Origin: Leptolinea sp964420995 | GTDB lineage: Bacteria > Chloroflexota > Anaerolineae > Anaerolineales > Anaerolineaceae | NCBI GenBank assembly: GCA_964420995.1 | Contig: CAYQUX010000001.1 | Span: forward strand, 1-64,000 | DNA: 64,000 bases | Direction of reading: 5' to 3' | Part shown: positions 33,800 to 45,113 of the stretch, piece by piece | How the letters are laid out: the number at the start of each line of letters is the position of its first letter | Position numbering within the stretch: position 1 is the first letter of the stretch | Translations under genes and position numbers: made by a program | The notes under the pieces: generated by a model | What the model saw: the letters and a program-made list of their open reading frames with translations, nothing else | The model's database searches: none | What the model was told of the DNA's origin: nothing

Positions 33800-34770
33800 T
33801 ACAACACCTCCCTGACAGCCTTGATCACCCATTCAGGTTTGGGTAGGGCAAGTTGTTCAAGATTGCGGTTATACGGTAGGGGTACTTCAAGCTGGGCTAC
33901 GCGCTGCACCGGCGCGTCGAGATGGTCAAACGCTTCCTCATATATTCGTGAAGCCACCTCCGCGCCAACACCATATGATTTCCAGCCTTCTTCCACCACC
34001 ACCACCCGGTTGGTTTTTTTGACCGATTCAATGACCGGCTCCATATCCAGCGGTCGAAGGGTGCGCAAATCTACAATTTCAGCCTCAATTCCCTCCGCAG
34101 CCAACTGGTCGGCTGCCAACCGGCTGATCTCAAGCATCTTGCTGTAGGTCACAATGGTCACATCCTTGCCTGGACGCTGCACCGTTGACTTGCCAATTGG
34201 GATTGTGTAATCACCATCCGGCACATCCCCCCGTGTCTGATATAACGTCGCATGTTCCAGGAACAAAATTGGATCATTGCTGCGAATGGCTGCCTTCAAC
34301 AGGCCTTTGGCGTCTGCCGGTGTTCCCGGTGCGACCACCTTCAAACCCGGAAAATGCGCGAAAACAGCATCCGGTGTCTGCGAATGGGTGGCACCAAGCT
34401 GCCTGCCGCCCCCGCCCACCGCTCTGATCACCATCGGCAGGATGAATTGCCCTCCAAACATGTAATGTAATTTCGCTGCCTCGTTCACAATGTGATCCAT
34501 GGCCGAAAAAGCGAAATTAATGGTCATTAATTCAGCCACCGGCCTCAAGCCGGTTAACGCCGCACCAATCGCCCCACCCACAATGGCCGCTTCTGCGATG
34601 GGTGTATCTTTCACCCGTTTCGCGCCGAAATGATCATAAAAACCCTTGGTCACGGCATAGGTCCCCCCCCATACACCCACTTCCTCACCCATTATGAAAA
34701 CTTTGGGATCAGATTCCATCTCTTCCCATAGTGCCTGTGATATGGCTTCCCGTACTGTTATCTTTGCCAT
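33799..34770 (-). CDS. pdhB: 2-oxoacid dehydrogenase E1 beta subunit
   Basis: 323 residues, standard length. Motifs: MGEEVGVWGGTYAVTKG, DTPIAEAAIVGGAIGAAL, INFAFSAMDHIVNEAAK and VVVEEGWKSYGVGAEV. It forms the heterotetrameric thiamine-diphosphate enzyme with the alpha subunit encoded 9 nt upstream, and its stop overlaps the E2 start by one base, which is consistent with coupled translation of the three subunits. Confidence 0.96.
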   Translation of the reverse strand: MAKITVREAISQALWEEMESDPKVFIMGEEVGVWGGTYAVTKGFYDHFGAKRVKDTPIAEAAIVGGAIGAALTGLRPVAELMTINFAFSAMDHIVNEAAKLHYMFGGQFILPMVIRAVGGGGRQLGATHSQTPDAVFAHFPGLKVVAPGTPADAKGLLKAAIRSNDPILFLEHATLYQTRGDVPDGDYTIPIGKSTVQRPGKDVTIVTYSKMLEISRLAADQLAAEGIEAEIVDLRTLRPLDMEPVIESVKKTNRVVVVEEGWKSYGVGAEVASRIYEEAFDHLDAPVQRVAQLEVPLPYNRNLEQLALPKPEWVIKAVREVL

Positions 34771-34779
34771 GTCATCCTC

Positions 34780-35745
34780 TTATAGTACTTGATCAACATA
34801 AATATGGTCAAAAAGTGTCTCAGCGGCCGGTTCAGGACTGTTTTCGGCAAACTGGACGGCATCAGCCACTTCACTTTCCGCCAGGTTTTCCTGTTCGACC
34901 AGCTCTTCGCGGTTGGCAAGAGAATTATTTACCAGATACTCTCCATAAATACAGATCGGGTCATTCTCCTGCCAGCGTTGAACTTCATCTGGTTTGCGGT
35001 AACGTTCCGGATCGCCCATGGAATGACCGCGGAAACGGTACGTGTTGATTTCCAACAAATACGGCCCCTTCCCCGAGCGGACAAACTCAATGGCGTTGGA
35101 CGCGGCATCGCGGACTTTCATTAAGTCCATTCCGTCCACCGATCCGCATTCCATTCCGTACCCCTGGGCTTTTTGTTGAATGGAGGAAACAGCCGAAGCA
35201 CGATCCACGGCCGTTCCCATCCCATACTGGTTGTTCTCACACACCCATAAAACCGGCAGATTCCAGACTTTGGAGAGATTCAACGCTTCATGAAAATAGC
35301 CAATGTTTGAAGCGCCATCCCCGAACATACAGATGGTCACGCCACCTGTTTCCTGATACTGGTCACCAATGGCCAGGCCAGCCGCTATGGGCAGGTGCGC
35401 ACCGACAATGGCGTGCCCTCCCCAGAAGTTTTTCGTCACGTCTGCCATATGCATGGATCCGCCGCGCCCTTTTGAAACGCCGGTTTCCTTGCCCAGCAAT
35501 TCTGCCACCACTTCTCTGGCGGAAAGACCGCAATTTATGGCCACCCCATGATCGCGATAGGCCGTAATCACGCGGTCTTCCGGCCGGCGAACGGATATCA
35601 GACCGGTGCTGACCGCTTCCTGTCCGATATATAAATGCAGGAAACCGCCAATTTTTCCTTGCTGATACAGTTCGGCTGCCCGTTCTTCCATGCGGCGGAT
35701 CACAACCATTTGTTTATATAAATCAAGATGTTCTTTCTTTTCCAC
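34780..35745 (-). CDS. pdhA: 2-oxoacid dehydrogenase E1 alpha subunit
   Basis: 321 residues from GTG 35745, with GGAGG 9 nt before it. The thiamine-diphosphate binding motif is GDGASNIGYFHEALN; RMEERAAELYQQGKIGGFLH and RGHSMGDPERYRKPDEV (phosphorylation-loop region) are typical. It is first gene of pdhABC. A TATAAT on the minus strand (35799-35804) is a likely -10. The proteins resemble acetoin/pyruvate dehydrogenase E1 forms equally well. Confidence 0.95.
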   Translation of the reverse strand: MEKKEHLDLYKQMVVIRRMEERAAELYQQGKIGGFLHLYIGQEAVSTGLISVRRPEDRVITAYRDHGVAINCGLSAREVVAELLGKETGVSKGRGGSMHMADVTKNFWGGHAIVGAHLPIAAGLAIGDQYQETGGVTICMFGDGASNIGYFHEALNLSKVWNLPVLWVCENNQYGMGTAVDRASAVSSIQQKAQGYGMECGSVDGMDLMKVRDAASNAIEFVRSGKGPYLLEINTYRFRGHSMGDPERYRKPDEVQRWQENDPICIYGEYLVNNSLANREELVEQENLAESEVADAVQFAENSPEPAAETLFDHIYVDQVL

Positions 35746-35935
35746 AACAAATATCCTCCATCCGTATTGAGGGAATATTTATGACTTATTTTATAAATAT
35801 TATAGCCATAGCAAAGCGGTTTAGTGCTATCACCACCGTTTTGTATCAGGTTTATTTATTCAAATCCCGGCAGATAAATCAGGAAAGATTATTCAAACAG
35901 GTGAAAAATAGGCAGGAATGCCGTATAATGATTGA

Positions 35936-36190
35936 CAAGATAAAAAAAGCAAAGACCGGGAGAAGTACCTGACAAATCTCTTTCCAGAGAGAACTCCGGA
36001 AGCTGTGAAGGAGTTTAAGAGTAGTCCGCGAAAACCACCCGCGAGCCTGAGCCTGAACGGACTCAATCCAAGTAAGGTAAACGGTTGACCCCGTTACAAG
36101 TCACACAAGATGATCCGAAAGGATTAATCTGGGTGGAACCGCGTGAAAATGTACTCTCGCCCCAGGCCGGGTGAGAGTATTTGTTTTAAC
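35936..36190 (+). promoter_or_regulatory. T-box leader (threonine) controlling thrS
   Basis: The T-box sequence GGGTGGAACCGCG is at 36131-36143 and is followed by a terminator hairpin. Stem I can be traced: CGGG/CCCG at its base, AGTA opposite GAA (loop E motif), CTCTT/AAGAG, an AGAGAG bulge and the AACTCC/GGAGTT apical hairpin. The specifier codon after the loop E GAA is ACC (36034-36036), threonine, in agreement with the downstream gene. A TATAAT at 35924-35929 gives a start near 35936. Uncharged tRNA-Thr should stabilise the antiterminator. Confidence 0.93.
36153..36188 (+). terminator. T-box regulated terminator
   Basis: The stem ACTCTCGCCC/GGGTGAGAGT (one G-T pair) is followed by a T-rich tract, just before the thrS ribosome binding site GGAGGAAG. 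Confidence 0.88.
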
Positions 36191-36203
36191 TACTGGAGGA
36201 AGA

Positions 36204-37994
36204 ATGATCGACAAAAAAGCAGAATATGAAGCATCAAAACTATACCGGATACGCCACTCCACAGCCCATATCATGGCGCAGGCGGTCCTGGAGAAGTTCC
36301 CGGAAGGCAAGGTAGCCATCGGCCCGGCCATTGATGACGGTTTTTATTATGATTTTGACCTGCCCCGTGCCCTGACACCCGAAGATTTACAGGACATCGA
36401 AAAACGAATGCGCGGAATTATTCAATCCAAAGTCAAATTCGAACGCAAAGTGGTCAGCGCGGATGAAGCCAAAAAAGTCTTCACCGACCAGCCGTTCAAG
36501 CTGGAATTGATCGCCGGGTTGGAAGAGGGCAAGGAAGACGAAGACGGGAATCCCATCCTGGAGAAACCTGAAATCTCGCTGTATTCTCACAGCACCTTCA
36601 CCGACCTTTGCCGGGGTCCGCACGTGGATAGTTCATCCGAAATCAACGCGCAGGCCATCAAATTGATGTCGGTAGCCGGTGCGTACTGGCGCGGTGATGA
36701 AAAGCGCCCCATGCTGCAGCGTATTTATGGAACCGCCTGGAATACACCGGACGAATTGAAAGATTACCTGTGGCGTCTGGAAGAAGCGAAGAAACGCGAT
36801 CATCGGAAGATCGGTCATGATCTTGACCTGTTCAGCATGGTGGACGAGATTGGAGCCGGGTTAATCCTCTGGCACCCCAAAGGCGGAAAAATTCGGAAGT
36901 TGATCGAGAACTTCTGGACGGAAGAACACGAACAAAACGGGTATGACTTTGTTTATACCCCGCATATCGGCAAATCCCAATTATGGGAAACCAGTGGACA
37001 TCTTGGTTTTTATAAAGAAAATATGTATTCTCCACTGGATATTGACGGGCAAAAATACTTCCTGAAGCCAATGAACTGCCCCTTCCATATCCATATCTAC
37101 AAAACCTCTTTGCGTTCCTATCGTGACCTACCCCTTCGCTACGCGGAAGAAGGCACCGTTTACCGGTATGAACGCAGCGGTGTAATGCACGGCCTGATGC
37201 GCGTTCGCGGCTTTACTCAGGATGATGCCCATCATTTCTGCCGGCCAGATCAAATGCCAGCCGAAATCGACTTTGTCCTTGATTTCAGTTTACACATCTT
37301 GCGCAGCTTCGGTTTTCAAGAAATTCATGCCTATCTGAGTACCAAACCGGATATAGATCATTCTGTGGGTGATCAAGCACAATGGGATTCCGCCGAAAAA
37401 GCCCTGGAAGATTCACTGAAGCGGGCGAATATCGATTATCAGGTGGACAAAGGCGGCGGCGCTTTTTATGGGCCCAAGATCGACCTTAAAGTCAAAGATG
37501 CCATCGGGCGCGAATGGCAACTCTCTACCATCCAGTTTGATTTCAATCTGCCGGAACGTTTTGATATGACTTTCATAGGCGAAGATGGTCAACCCCACCG
37601 TCCGGTCATGGTTCACCGCGCGCTGCTGGGCAGTCTGGAACGATTCTTTGGTGTGTTGATCGAACATTACGCCGGAGCCTTCCCGGTCTGGCTGTCCCCC
37701 ATCCAGGCAACCTTAATCCCCATCGCCGACCGGCATATGGACTACACCCGGAAGGTCGCCGGTGAGCTCAAAAAAGCCGGCCTGCGCGTCAATGTGGATG
37801 ATCGCCCGGAACGCATGAACGCCAAGATACGCGACGCTCAGAACCAGAAGATTCCGTATATGCTGGTTGTTGGTGACAAGGAAGTGGAAAACGGAGAAGT
37901 TGCCCTGCGGTTGAGAAATAACGAAAATCCCGGACCCATGTCCATCTCTGCGTTCGTGGAACGTGCAAAAGAAGAAATCGCGAACAAAATCTGA
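36204..37994 (+). CDS. thrS: Threonyl-tRNA synthetase without TGS domain
   Basis: 596 residues from ATG 36204 (GGAGGAAG 3 nt before). The editing domain begins almost at once with HSTAH (HxxxH) and includes DLCRGPHVD. The class II catalytic core shows PMNCPFH with the zinc Cys, YRYERSGVMHGLMRVRGFTQ (motif 2) and a motif 3 region GSLERFFGVLIEHYAG. The C-terminal anticodon domain is intact. The N-terminal TGS domain of typical 640-residue enzymes is absent. The frame upstream of 36204 lies in the T-box terminator and is not translated. Confidence 0.97.
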   Translation: MIDKKAEYEASKLYRIRHSTAHIMAQAVLEKFPEGKVAIGPAIDDGFYYDFDLPRALTPEDLQDIEKRMRGIIQSKVKFERKVVSADEAKKVFTDQPFKLELIAGLEEGKEDEDGNPILEKPEISLYSHSTFTDLCRGPHVDSSSEINAQAIKLMSVAGAYWRGDEKRPMLQRIYGTAWNTPDELKDYLWRLEEAKKRDHRKIGHDLDLFSMVDEIGAGLILWHPKGGKIRKLIENFWTEEHEQNGYDFVYTPHIGKSQLWETSGHLGFYKENMYSPLDIDGQKYFLKPMNCPFHIHIYKTSLRSYRDLPLRYAEEGTVYRYERSGVMHGLMRVRGFTQDDAHHFCRPDQMPAEIDFVLDFSLHILRSFGFQEIHAYLSTKPDIDHSVGDQAQWDSAEKALEDSLKRANIDYQVDKGGGAFYGPKIDLKVKDAIGREWQLSTIQFDFNLPERFDMTFIGEDGQPHRPVMVHRALLGSLERFFGVLIEHYAGAFPVWLSPIQATLIPIADRHMDYTRKVAGELKKAGLRVNVDDRPERMNAKIRDAQNQKIPYMLVVGDKEVENGEVALRLRNNENPGPMSISAFVERAKEEIANKI

Positions 37995-38001
37995 AGTTCT
38001 T

Positions 38002-38036
38002 AAAAGAGGCGGAAGAAAATTCCGCCTCTTATTTTT
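38002..38036 (+). terminator. Intrinsic terminator after thrS
   Basis: The 11-bp stem AAGAGGCGGAA/TTCCGCCTCTT (38004-38014 with 38020-38030) is followed by ATTTTT. Confidence 0.92.
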
Positions 38037-38049
38037 GAAAGTTCAGGAA

Positions 38050-38619
38050 ATGAAAAAATCATTTGATCATTTCGATTTTCTGGCCCCTTTGTATGAAGCC
38101 GTTATACGTCCACAGACGAAGGAATTCTTATGGACCCTGGTCAATAGTCCAACTGATGGCTACATCCTTGACGCGGGTGGTGGCACCGGAAGGGTTTCAC
38201 AGTTCATAAAAAATTCTGGCTGCCACGTTATCGTTTCAGACTCTTCATTCCGAATGCTTGGCGTGGTCAAGGAAAAACCGCCACTTAATCCTCTACTGTC
38301 GCCTGTCGAGAGGCTTCCCTTTCCTTCCCACACGTTTGACCGTATTGTCATGGTGGACGCCTTTCACCATATGGCTGATCAGAATCTGACTGCCCGGGAG
38401 CTTTGGAGGGTTCTCAAACCGGGAGGTATTCTCGTAATTGAAGAACCTGATATTGAAAAGTTCTCTGTAAAAATCATCGCCCTGGGGGAAAAATTAGCTT
38501 TAATGCGCAGTCATTTTCTTTCCAAAGAAAAAATCATGGCATTTTTCGAATATTCAACAGCAAAAACAACCTGCCATTCCATGGATGACACAATCTGGAT
38601 AAAAATCGAAAAGATGTGA
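38050..38619 (+). CDS. Class I SAM-dependent methyltransferase
   Basis: 189 residues from ATG 38050, preceded by AGGA. SAM-binding motif I is ILDAGGGTGRVSQFI, motif II region VIVSDSSFRML, post-motif LPFPSHTFDRIVMVDAFHHM and LKPGGILVIEEPD. It is a Methyltransf_11-type enzyme, related to menaquinone/small-molecule methyltransferases but not clearly orthologous to UbiE. It begins just after the thrS terminator; partial read-through or an unseen promoter would be needed for expression. Substrate unknown. Confidence 0.9.
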   Translation: MKKSFDHFDFLAPLYEAVIRPQTKEFLWTLVNSPTDGYILDAGGGTGRVSQFIKNSGCHVIVSDSSFRMLGVVKEKPPLNPLLSPVERLPFPSHTFDRIVMVDAFHHMADQNLTARELWRVLKPGGILVIEEPDIEKFSVKIIALGEKLALMRSHFLSKEKIMAFFEYSTAKTTCHSMDDTIWIKIEKM

Positions 38620-38720
38620 CATACAAGCGTTTTATTCCTGTTTCTTTATGTTTTTTTCCTGAATACTGATCACTTTGTACTATAATTATGGGAAATAAAA
38701 ACAAAGGAAGGTTTTATCTC

Positions 38721-39155
38721 ATGGCAATAAAAAAAGTAGAACTCACCGCAACCCAGAAAGATGGTTACACCATCGAAACCAAAGCCCGCAATCACGTATC
38801 CATTGTGGATCAGCCCCCTGCGATGGGCGGTAAAGATCTTGGCCCGACCCCCCTGGAATACCTGTTCGTTTCTCTCGCGGGATGCATTGTCACCATCGGT
38901 CACATCATGGCACGCCAGCAGAATCTGCCTGTTCGCAACATTAGTGTGCGCGTTGAAGGCGAACTGGATACGGACGTCTTAATGGGAAAAAGCGCCGACG
39001 TTCGGGCCGGCTTTTCCGGTATCAAGGTTGTTACAACCATCGATGCCGATATGACTCAGGAAGAAAAAGAGAAATTCCTACACGCGGTTGATGCGCGCTG
39101 CCCAATCTCCGACAATATTGCCAACCTCACACCTGTCGAATTCGTAGTTGAGTAA
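38721..39155 (+). CDS. OsmC family protein
   Basis: 144 residues from ATG 38721 with AAGGAAGG before it. The two redox cysteines of the OsmC/Ohr family are in SLAGCIVTIG and DARCPISDN. GKDLGPTPLEYLFVSLAGC is the typical helix. OsmC proteins are peroxidases for organic hydroperoxides, though this subgroup (close to YhfA-type) may serve in sulfur metabolism. A TATAAT at 38681-38686 is the likely -10. The next gene starts 9 nt after the stop, so the two form an operon. Confidence 0.92.
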   Translation: MAIKKVELTATQKDGYTIETKARNHVSIVDQPPAMGGKDLGPTPLEYLFVSLAGCIVTIGHIMARQQNLPVRNISVRVEGELDTDVLMGKSADVRAGFSGIKVVTTIDADMTQEEKEKFLHAVDARCPISDNIANLTPVEFVVE

Positions 39156-39164
39156 TTCGGGATC

Positions 39165-40202
39165 ATGACCCGCCTGGGAACTGCTGGGATGATAGAGAAC
39201 GATCAGAATAATTTAACGGAAATTCTTGTCGGCAGGCGCTTGCATGCCATTCGAATAAACAAAGGTTATTCTCTTCGTTCGCTGTCAGATCGAAGCGGTT
39301 TGAATATTAATACTCTGAGCCTGATAGAAAACGGAAAAACTTCGCCTTCCGTCAGCACGCTGCAACAAATATCGATGACTCTCGGAATTCCAATTTCATA
39401 CTTTTTTGAATCAGAACCTATCCATCAGGCACTGGTGTTTACACCAGCCTCGGAACGACCTGTCATGATGGTTGGTGAGACAAAATTGGAAAATCTGGGC
39501 AAGCATCTGAAAGATAACGCGATTCAGCCTTTTATTGTTACCATCCCTCCGGGCGCTGGTTTTGGTGAAAAACCCATCGTCCACACGGGTTATGAATTTA
39601 TTCATTGCCTTGAGGGAAAAGTCCAATATCAGGTTGATGATGATATCTATGAAATAAACACCGGTGACAGTCTTGTTTTTCAAGCGCATATGCCACACAG
39701 TGGAAAAAACTGCGGCGAAACAATAGCCCGGATTCTTCTCATAATTTCACCGGCAGATCGCGATGAGTATCCCGGAGGCAGGCATTTCTTGTCAGAGAGT
39801 AGTAGACAGATCATTAATATGAAAATCGCAGTTGTCTCAGACGATGGCAAGAATTTGAGCCAGCATTTCGGACGCGCCCCTTTTTATATTGTCTACACCA
39901 TTGAAGAAGCCAAAATTAAAGAGCGGGAAGTCCGAGAAAAACTTGGACACAATCAATTTGGCGTCAGGGATCATGAGCGCGGTCTGGAACAGGATACTGC
40001 TTCGCATGGAAAACATGCTTCCATGGCTGAAGTCATTTCAGATTGCGGCGTCCTCATTTGCGGTGGTATGGGTATGGGCGCCTACGAGAGTTTGAAACGG
40101 TTGAACATAAAGCCGTTTGTAACCGACTGTCCGGATCCTGATACAGCCGTTCAAGCCTACATCAAAGGCGAGCTCGTGGATCATATCGAAAAACTGCATT
40201 AG
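39165..40202 (+). CDS. XRE HTH - cupin - NifX/NifB-type three-domain protein
   Basis: 345 residues. Domain 1 (about 17-80) is an XRE helix-turn-helix: GRRLHAIRINKGYSLRSLSD, TLSLIENGKTSPSVSTL. Domain 2 (about 120-200) is a cupin: HTGYEFIHCLEGKVQYQV and GDSLVFQAHMPHSG, with His and Glu metal ligands. Domain 3 (about 219-345) is a NifX/dinitrogenase cofactor-binding domain beginning MKIAVVSDDGKNLSQHFGR, with SDCGVLICGGMGMGAYE. One frame spans all three. It follows osmC by 9 nt. Cupin-HTH proteins are usually repressors that sense a small molecule; the third domain could add sensing of a metal or sulfur cluster. No nif genes are in the window. A rearranged or lineage-specific regulator. Confidence 0.92.
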   Translation: MTRLGTAGMIENDQNNLTEILVGRRLHAIRINKGYSLRSLSDRSGLNINTLSLIENGKTSPSVSTLQQISMTLGIPISYFFESEPIHQALVFTPASERPVMMVGETKLENLGKHLKDNAIQPFIVTIPPGAGFGEKPIVHTGYEFIHCLEGKVQYQVDDDIYEINTGDSLVFQAHMPHSGKNCGETIARILLIISPADRDEYPGGRHFLSESSRQIINMKIAVVSDDGKNLSQHFGRAPFYIVYTIEEAKIKEREVREKLGHNQFGVRDHERGLEQDTASHGKHASMAEVISDCGVLICGGMGMGAYESLKRLNIKPFVTDCPDPDTAVQAYIKGELVDHIEKLH

Positions 40203-40221
40203 ATTCATCGGGTTCCATAAG

Positions 40222-40257
40222 CGCGGCATCCCTTAATAAGGATGCCGCGTTTTTTTA
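40222..40257 (+). terminator. Intrinsic terminator
   Basis: The stem CGCGGCATCC/GGATGCCGCG is followed by at least seven T; it ends the osmC operon. Confidence 0.95.
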
Positions 40258-40336
40258 TCCCTTACAACTTTTCAAAGCACAGGTTAAAATCACATGCCGT
40301 TTAACACCGGCCATTCCATCTTCAGGGAGGTGTCCC

Positions 40337-41269
40337 ATGATCCATATTTATAAAACCACCGAGAATGGCATTGAGCAATTCCCTGAAATTATTAATAATT
40401 GCTGGGTAAAAGTGGTTGACCCTACTCCCGAAGAATTCAATTCGCTGATGGAATGCAATATTCCCCGGGAATTTCTCACCTATCCACTGGATATAGACGA
40501 GCTTTCCCGTTCAGAGCGCGAAGATGATGGTACCCTGATGATCATCGTGCGTGTGCCCATCTACCAGGGGGCAGCCAATGATATCCCTTTCACCACAATC
40601 CCACTTGGTATCATCATAACGGGGAAATTCATCGTCACAATCTCGCGCCAGCCCATTGGCCTGCTTGAGGAATTCGCCAAAGGCAGAATGCGCGGCTTCT
40701 CAACCGCGAAGAAATACCGATTCATATTACGTATTCTTCTTTCCATCGCGAACAATTACCTGATCAATTTGCGTGAGATTAACAAACTTACGGAACAGGT
40801 TGAAGATCGCCTGCAAAGTTCGATCAAGAATAAAGAAGTGATGGAACTGCTGAAATACCAAAAATCCCTGGTGTATTTCACACAGGGCATCAAATCCAAT
40901 GAAGTGCTGATGGAACGCCTTCAGAAAATGAGACTTTTCACTCAGTATGAAGAGGATGAGGATCTGTTGGAAGACGTGATCACGGAAAACCAGCAGGCTA
41001 TCAGTATGACTGAAATCAGCACAAACATCATGAGCTCAATGGTAGAGGCGTTCGCCACCATCGTATCCAACAACGTGAACGACGTGATGAAATTTCTGGC
41101 ATCCATGACCATTGTATTGAGCATTCCATCGATCGTGGTCGGATTTTTTGGAATGAATGTCAACCTGCCCTATTCAAACCATCCCTATGCCTATCTTGGG
41201 GTCATCCTCCTGTTTGTCTTTTTAATGGGTGCAGTGGTATATGCCTTCTTGAAAAGGGATTGGTTTTAA
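40337..41269 (+). CDS. corA: CorA-family divalent cation transporter
   Basis: 310 residues. The C-terminus has the two transmembrane helices, with the family signature GMN in FGMNVNLPY between them, and the cytoplasmic N-domain is mixed alpha/beta with long helices (NKLTEQVEDRLQSSIKNKEV). It is a pentameric magnesium (or cobalt/nickel) channel. GGGAGGTG precedes ATG 40337. It belongs to a shorter CorA subgroup. Confidence 0.95.
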   Translation: MIHIYKTTENGIEQFPEIINNCWVKVVDPTPEEFNSLMECNIPREFLTYPLDIDELSRSEREDDGTLMIIVRVPIYQGAANDIPFTTIPLGIIITGKFIVTISRQPIGLLEEFAKGRMRGFSTAKKYRFILRILLSIANNYLINLREINKLTEQVEDRLQSSIKNKEVMELLKYQKSLVYFTQGIKSNEVLMERLQKMRLFTQYEEDEDLLEDVITENQQAISMTEISTNIMSSMVEAFATIVSNNVNDVMKFLASMTIVLSIPSIVVGFFGMNVNLPYSNHPYAYLGVILLFVFLMGAVVYAFLKRDWF

Positions 41270-41311
41270 TCGGAGATTCTACCAGCCTGTATAATTTGGA
41301 CAGGTATTCAT

Positions 41312-41586
41312 ATGTCGATTTCATACGTCTGGGATTATGACATTACGGAACAGCAATTTGTCAAAATTCTCTCCGGTAAATTAAGCCTGGGCTGCCTGGA
41401 TAAAGATTGGGCGGCTGTCAGGTTTCTGGAATACGCCACTATCCCGAGATCATTCGAAGACTGGGATTTGCCCATTTGATCAAGGGTTGGCCTGTCTGGC
41501 GCGAGAAGATCAAATCCTCCAGCCGAAAACGCGCCTTTGACTGGTTAGTCGTATGGTTGCCAGAAAATCATCCGGAATGGATGTAG
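41312..41586 (+). pseudogene. Small conserved-type gene broken by a one-base frameshift
   Basis: ATG 41312 opens a frame (SYVWDYDITEQQFVKILSGK, then DKDWAAVRFLEYA) that stops at 41477-41479. One base lost near GAATACGCC shifts the continuing sense to a second frame: HYPEIIRRLGFAHLIKGWP, REKIKSSSRKRAFDWLVVWLP, stop TAG 41584-41586. The joined product, about 91 residues, reads like a coherent single domain, which argues that the shift is recent or a sequencing error. TATAAT at 41290-41295 is a possible promoter. Function unknown. Confidence 0.7.
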
Positions 41587-41621
41587 AACTTTCTGGAAGT
41601 AAGAAAAGAGTATAAAAAGAT

Positions 41622-41660
41622 CAGGCGCGCTCGAATGGGCGCGCCTGCTTTTTCTTTTTG
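41622..41660. terminator. Bidirectional terminator
   Basis: The stem CAGGCGCGC/GCGCGCCTG (41622-41630 with 41639-41647) has T-rich sequence on both sides, between the plus-strand small gene and convergent ppdK. Confidence 0.9.
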
Positions 41661-41685
41661 CAGTACCGAATTACTTGCCGGTGTT

Positions 41686-44484
<2,799 letters not shown>

Positions 44485-44678
44485 GTGTGCCTCCTGAGGA
44501 ATATAACAATTAGTGCAATTTTCCGGAGAAAAATCGCAATATTCGCTTTAAACAAAGGATTCTACCACAAGGCATATGTAGTTGGGCACTGATATTGATG
44601 TCAGACTGTAAAGAAGTTGAAAGGAAATTTTCCCCGGATAGACGGCATAATGATTTTTGAGTATATGTGGAGGATTTT

Positions 44679-45071
44679 TTGCGAATTTTGATTATTGATG
44701 ATGACCCGGCTTCGACAGAGCTGATAAAAATTTTACTGGCATCATTTCCGGCCGAGGTTTATTCGTCCAATCTGCCGGCCGAAGGAATTGAAATTGCCAG
44801 AAAGATCAAGCCGGATTTGATTCTACTTGATCTCTGGATGCCCGAAATGGACGGCCGCCAGGTCTGCAAAGCCATCCGGCAGACAAACGCTGTTCCCATT
44901 GTGATTCTCTCCGCGCTGGATTCCCCAGAGATGATCGCAGAAGTGCTTAATGCCGGGGCGGATGATTATCTGGTAAAACCGGTTTCGCAGAATATTCTTC
45001 ACGCCTACATCCGAAAATTTGCCCGAGTACAACAAACCGGACCCTTGATCATTTCACACGCTGCCATATAA
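44679..45071 (+). CDS. Stand-alone response regulator receiver
   Basis: 130 residues from TTG 44679, chosen because GGAGG stands 5 nt before it and because receivers begin near RILIIDDDP; GTG 44667 is an in-frame alternative. Acidic pair DDD, phosphoacceptor Asp in LILLDLWMPEMDG, Thr/Ser position in VILSAL and Lys in YLVKPVS are all present. There is no output domain, so it acts by protein contact (CheY/Spo0F type). No kinase is adjacent. Confidence 0.88.
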   Translation: MRILIIDDDPASTELIKILLASFPAEVYSSNLPAEGIEIARKIKPDLILLDLWMPEMDGRQVCKAIRQTNAVPIVILSALDSPEMIAEVLNAGADDYLVKPVSQNILHAYIRKFARVQQTGPLIISHAAI

Positions 45072-45113
45072 ACATATTTGCATAGTAAAATTACCGGCAA
45101 GGAAGAATATACT

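Noticed and set aside
35781..35972. A 63-codon frame upstream of thrS
   Set aside because: It runs into the T-box leader, has no ribosome binding site and no similarity; the RNA structure explains the region.
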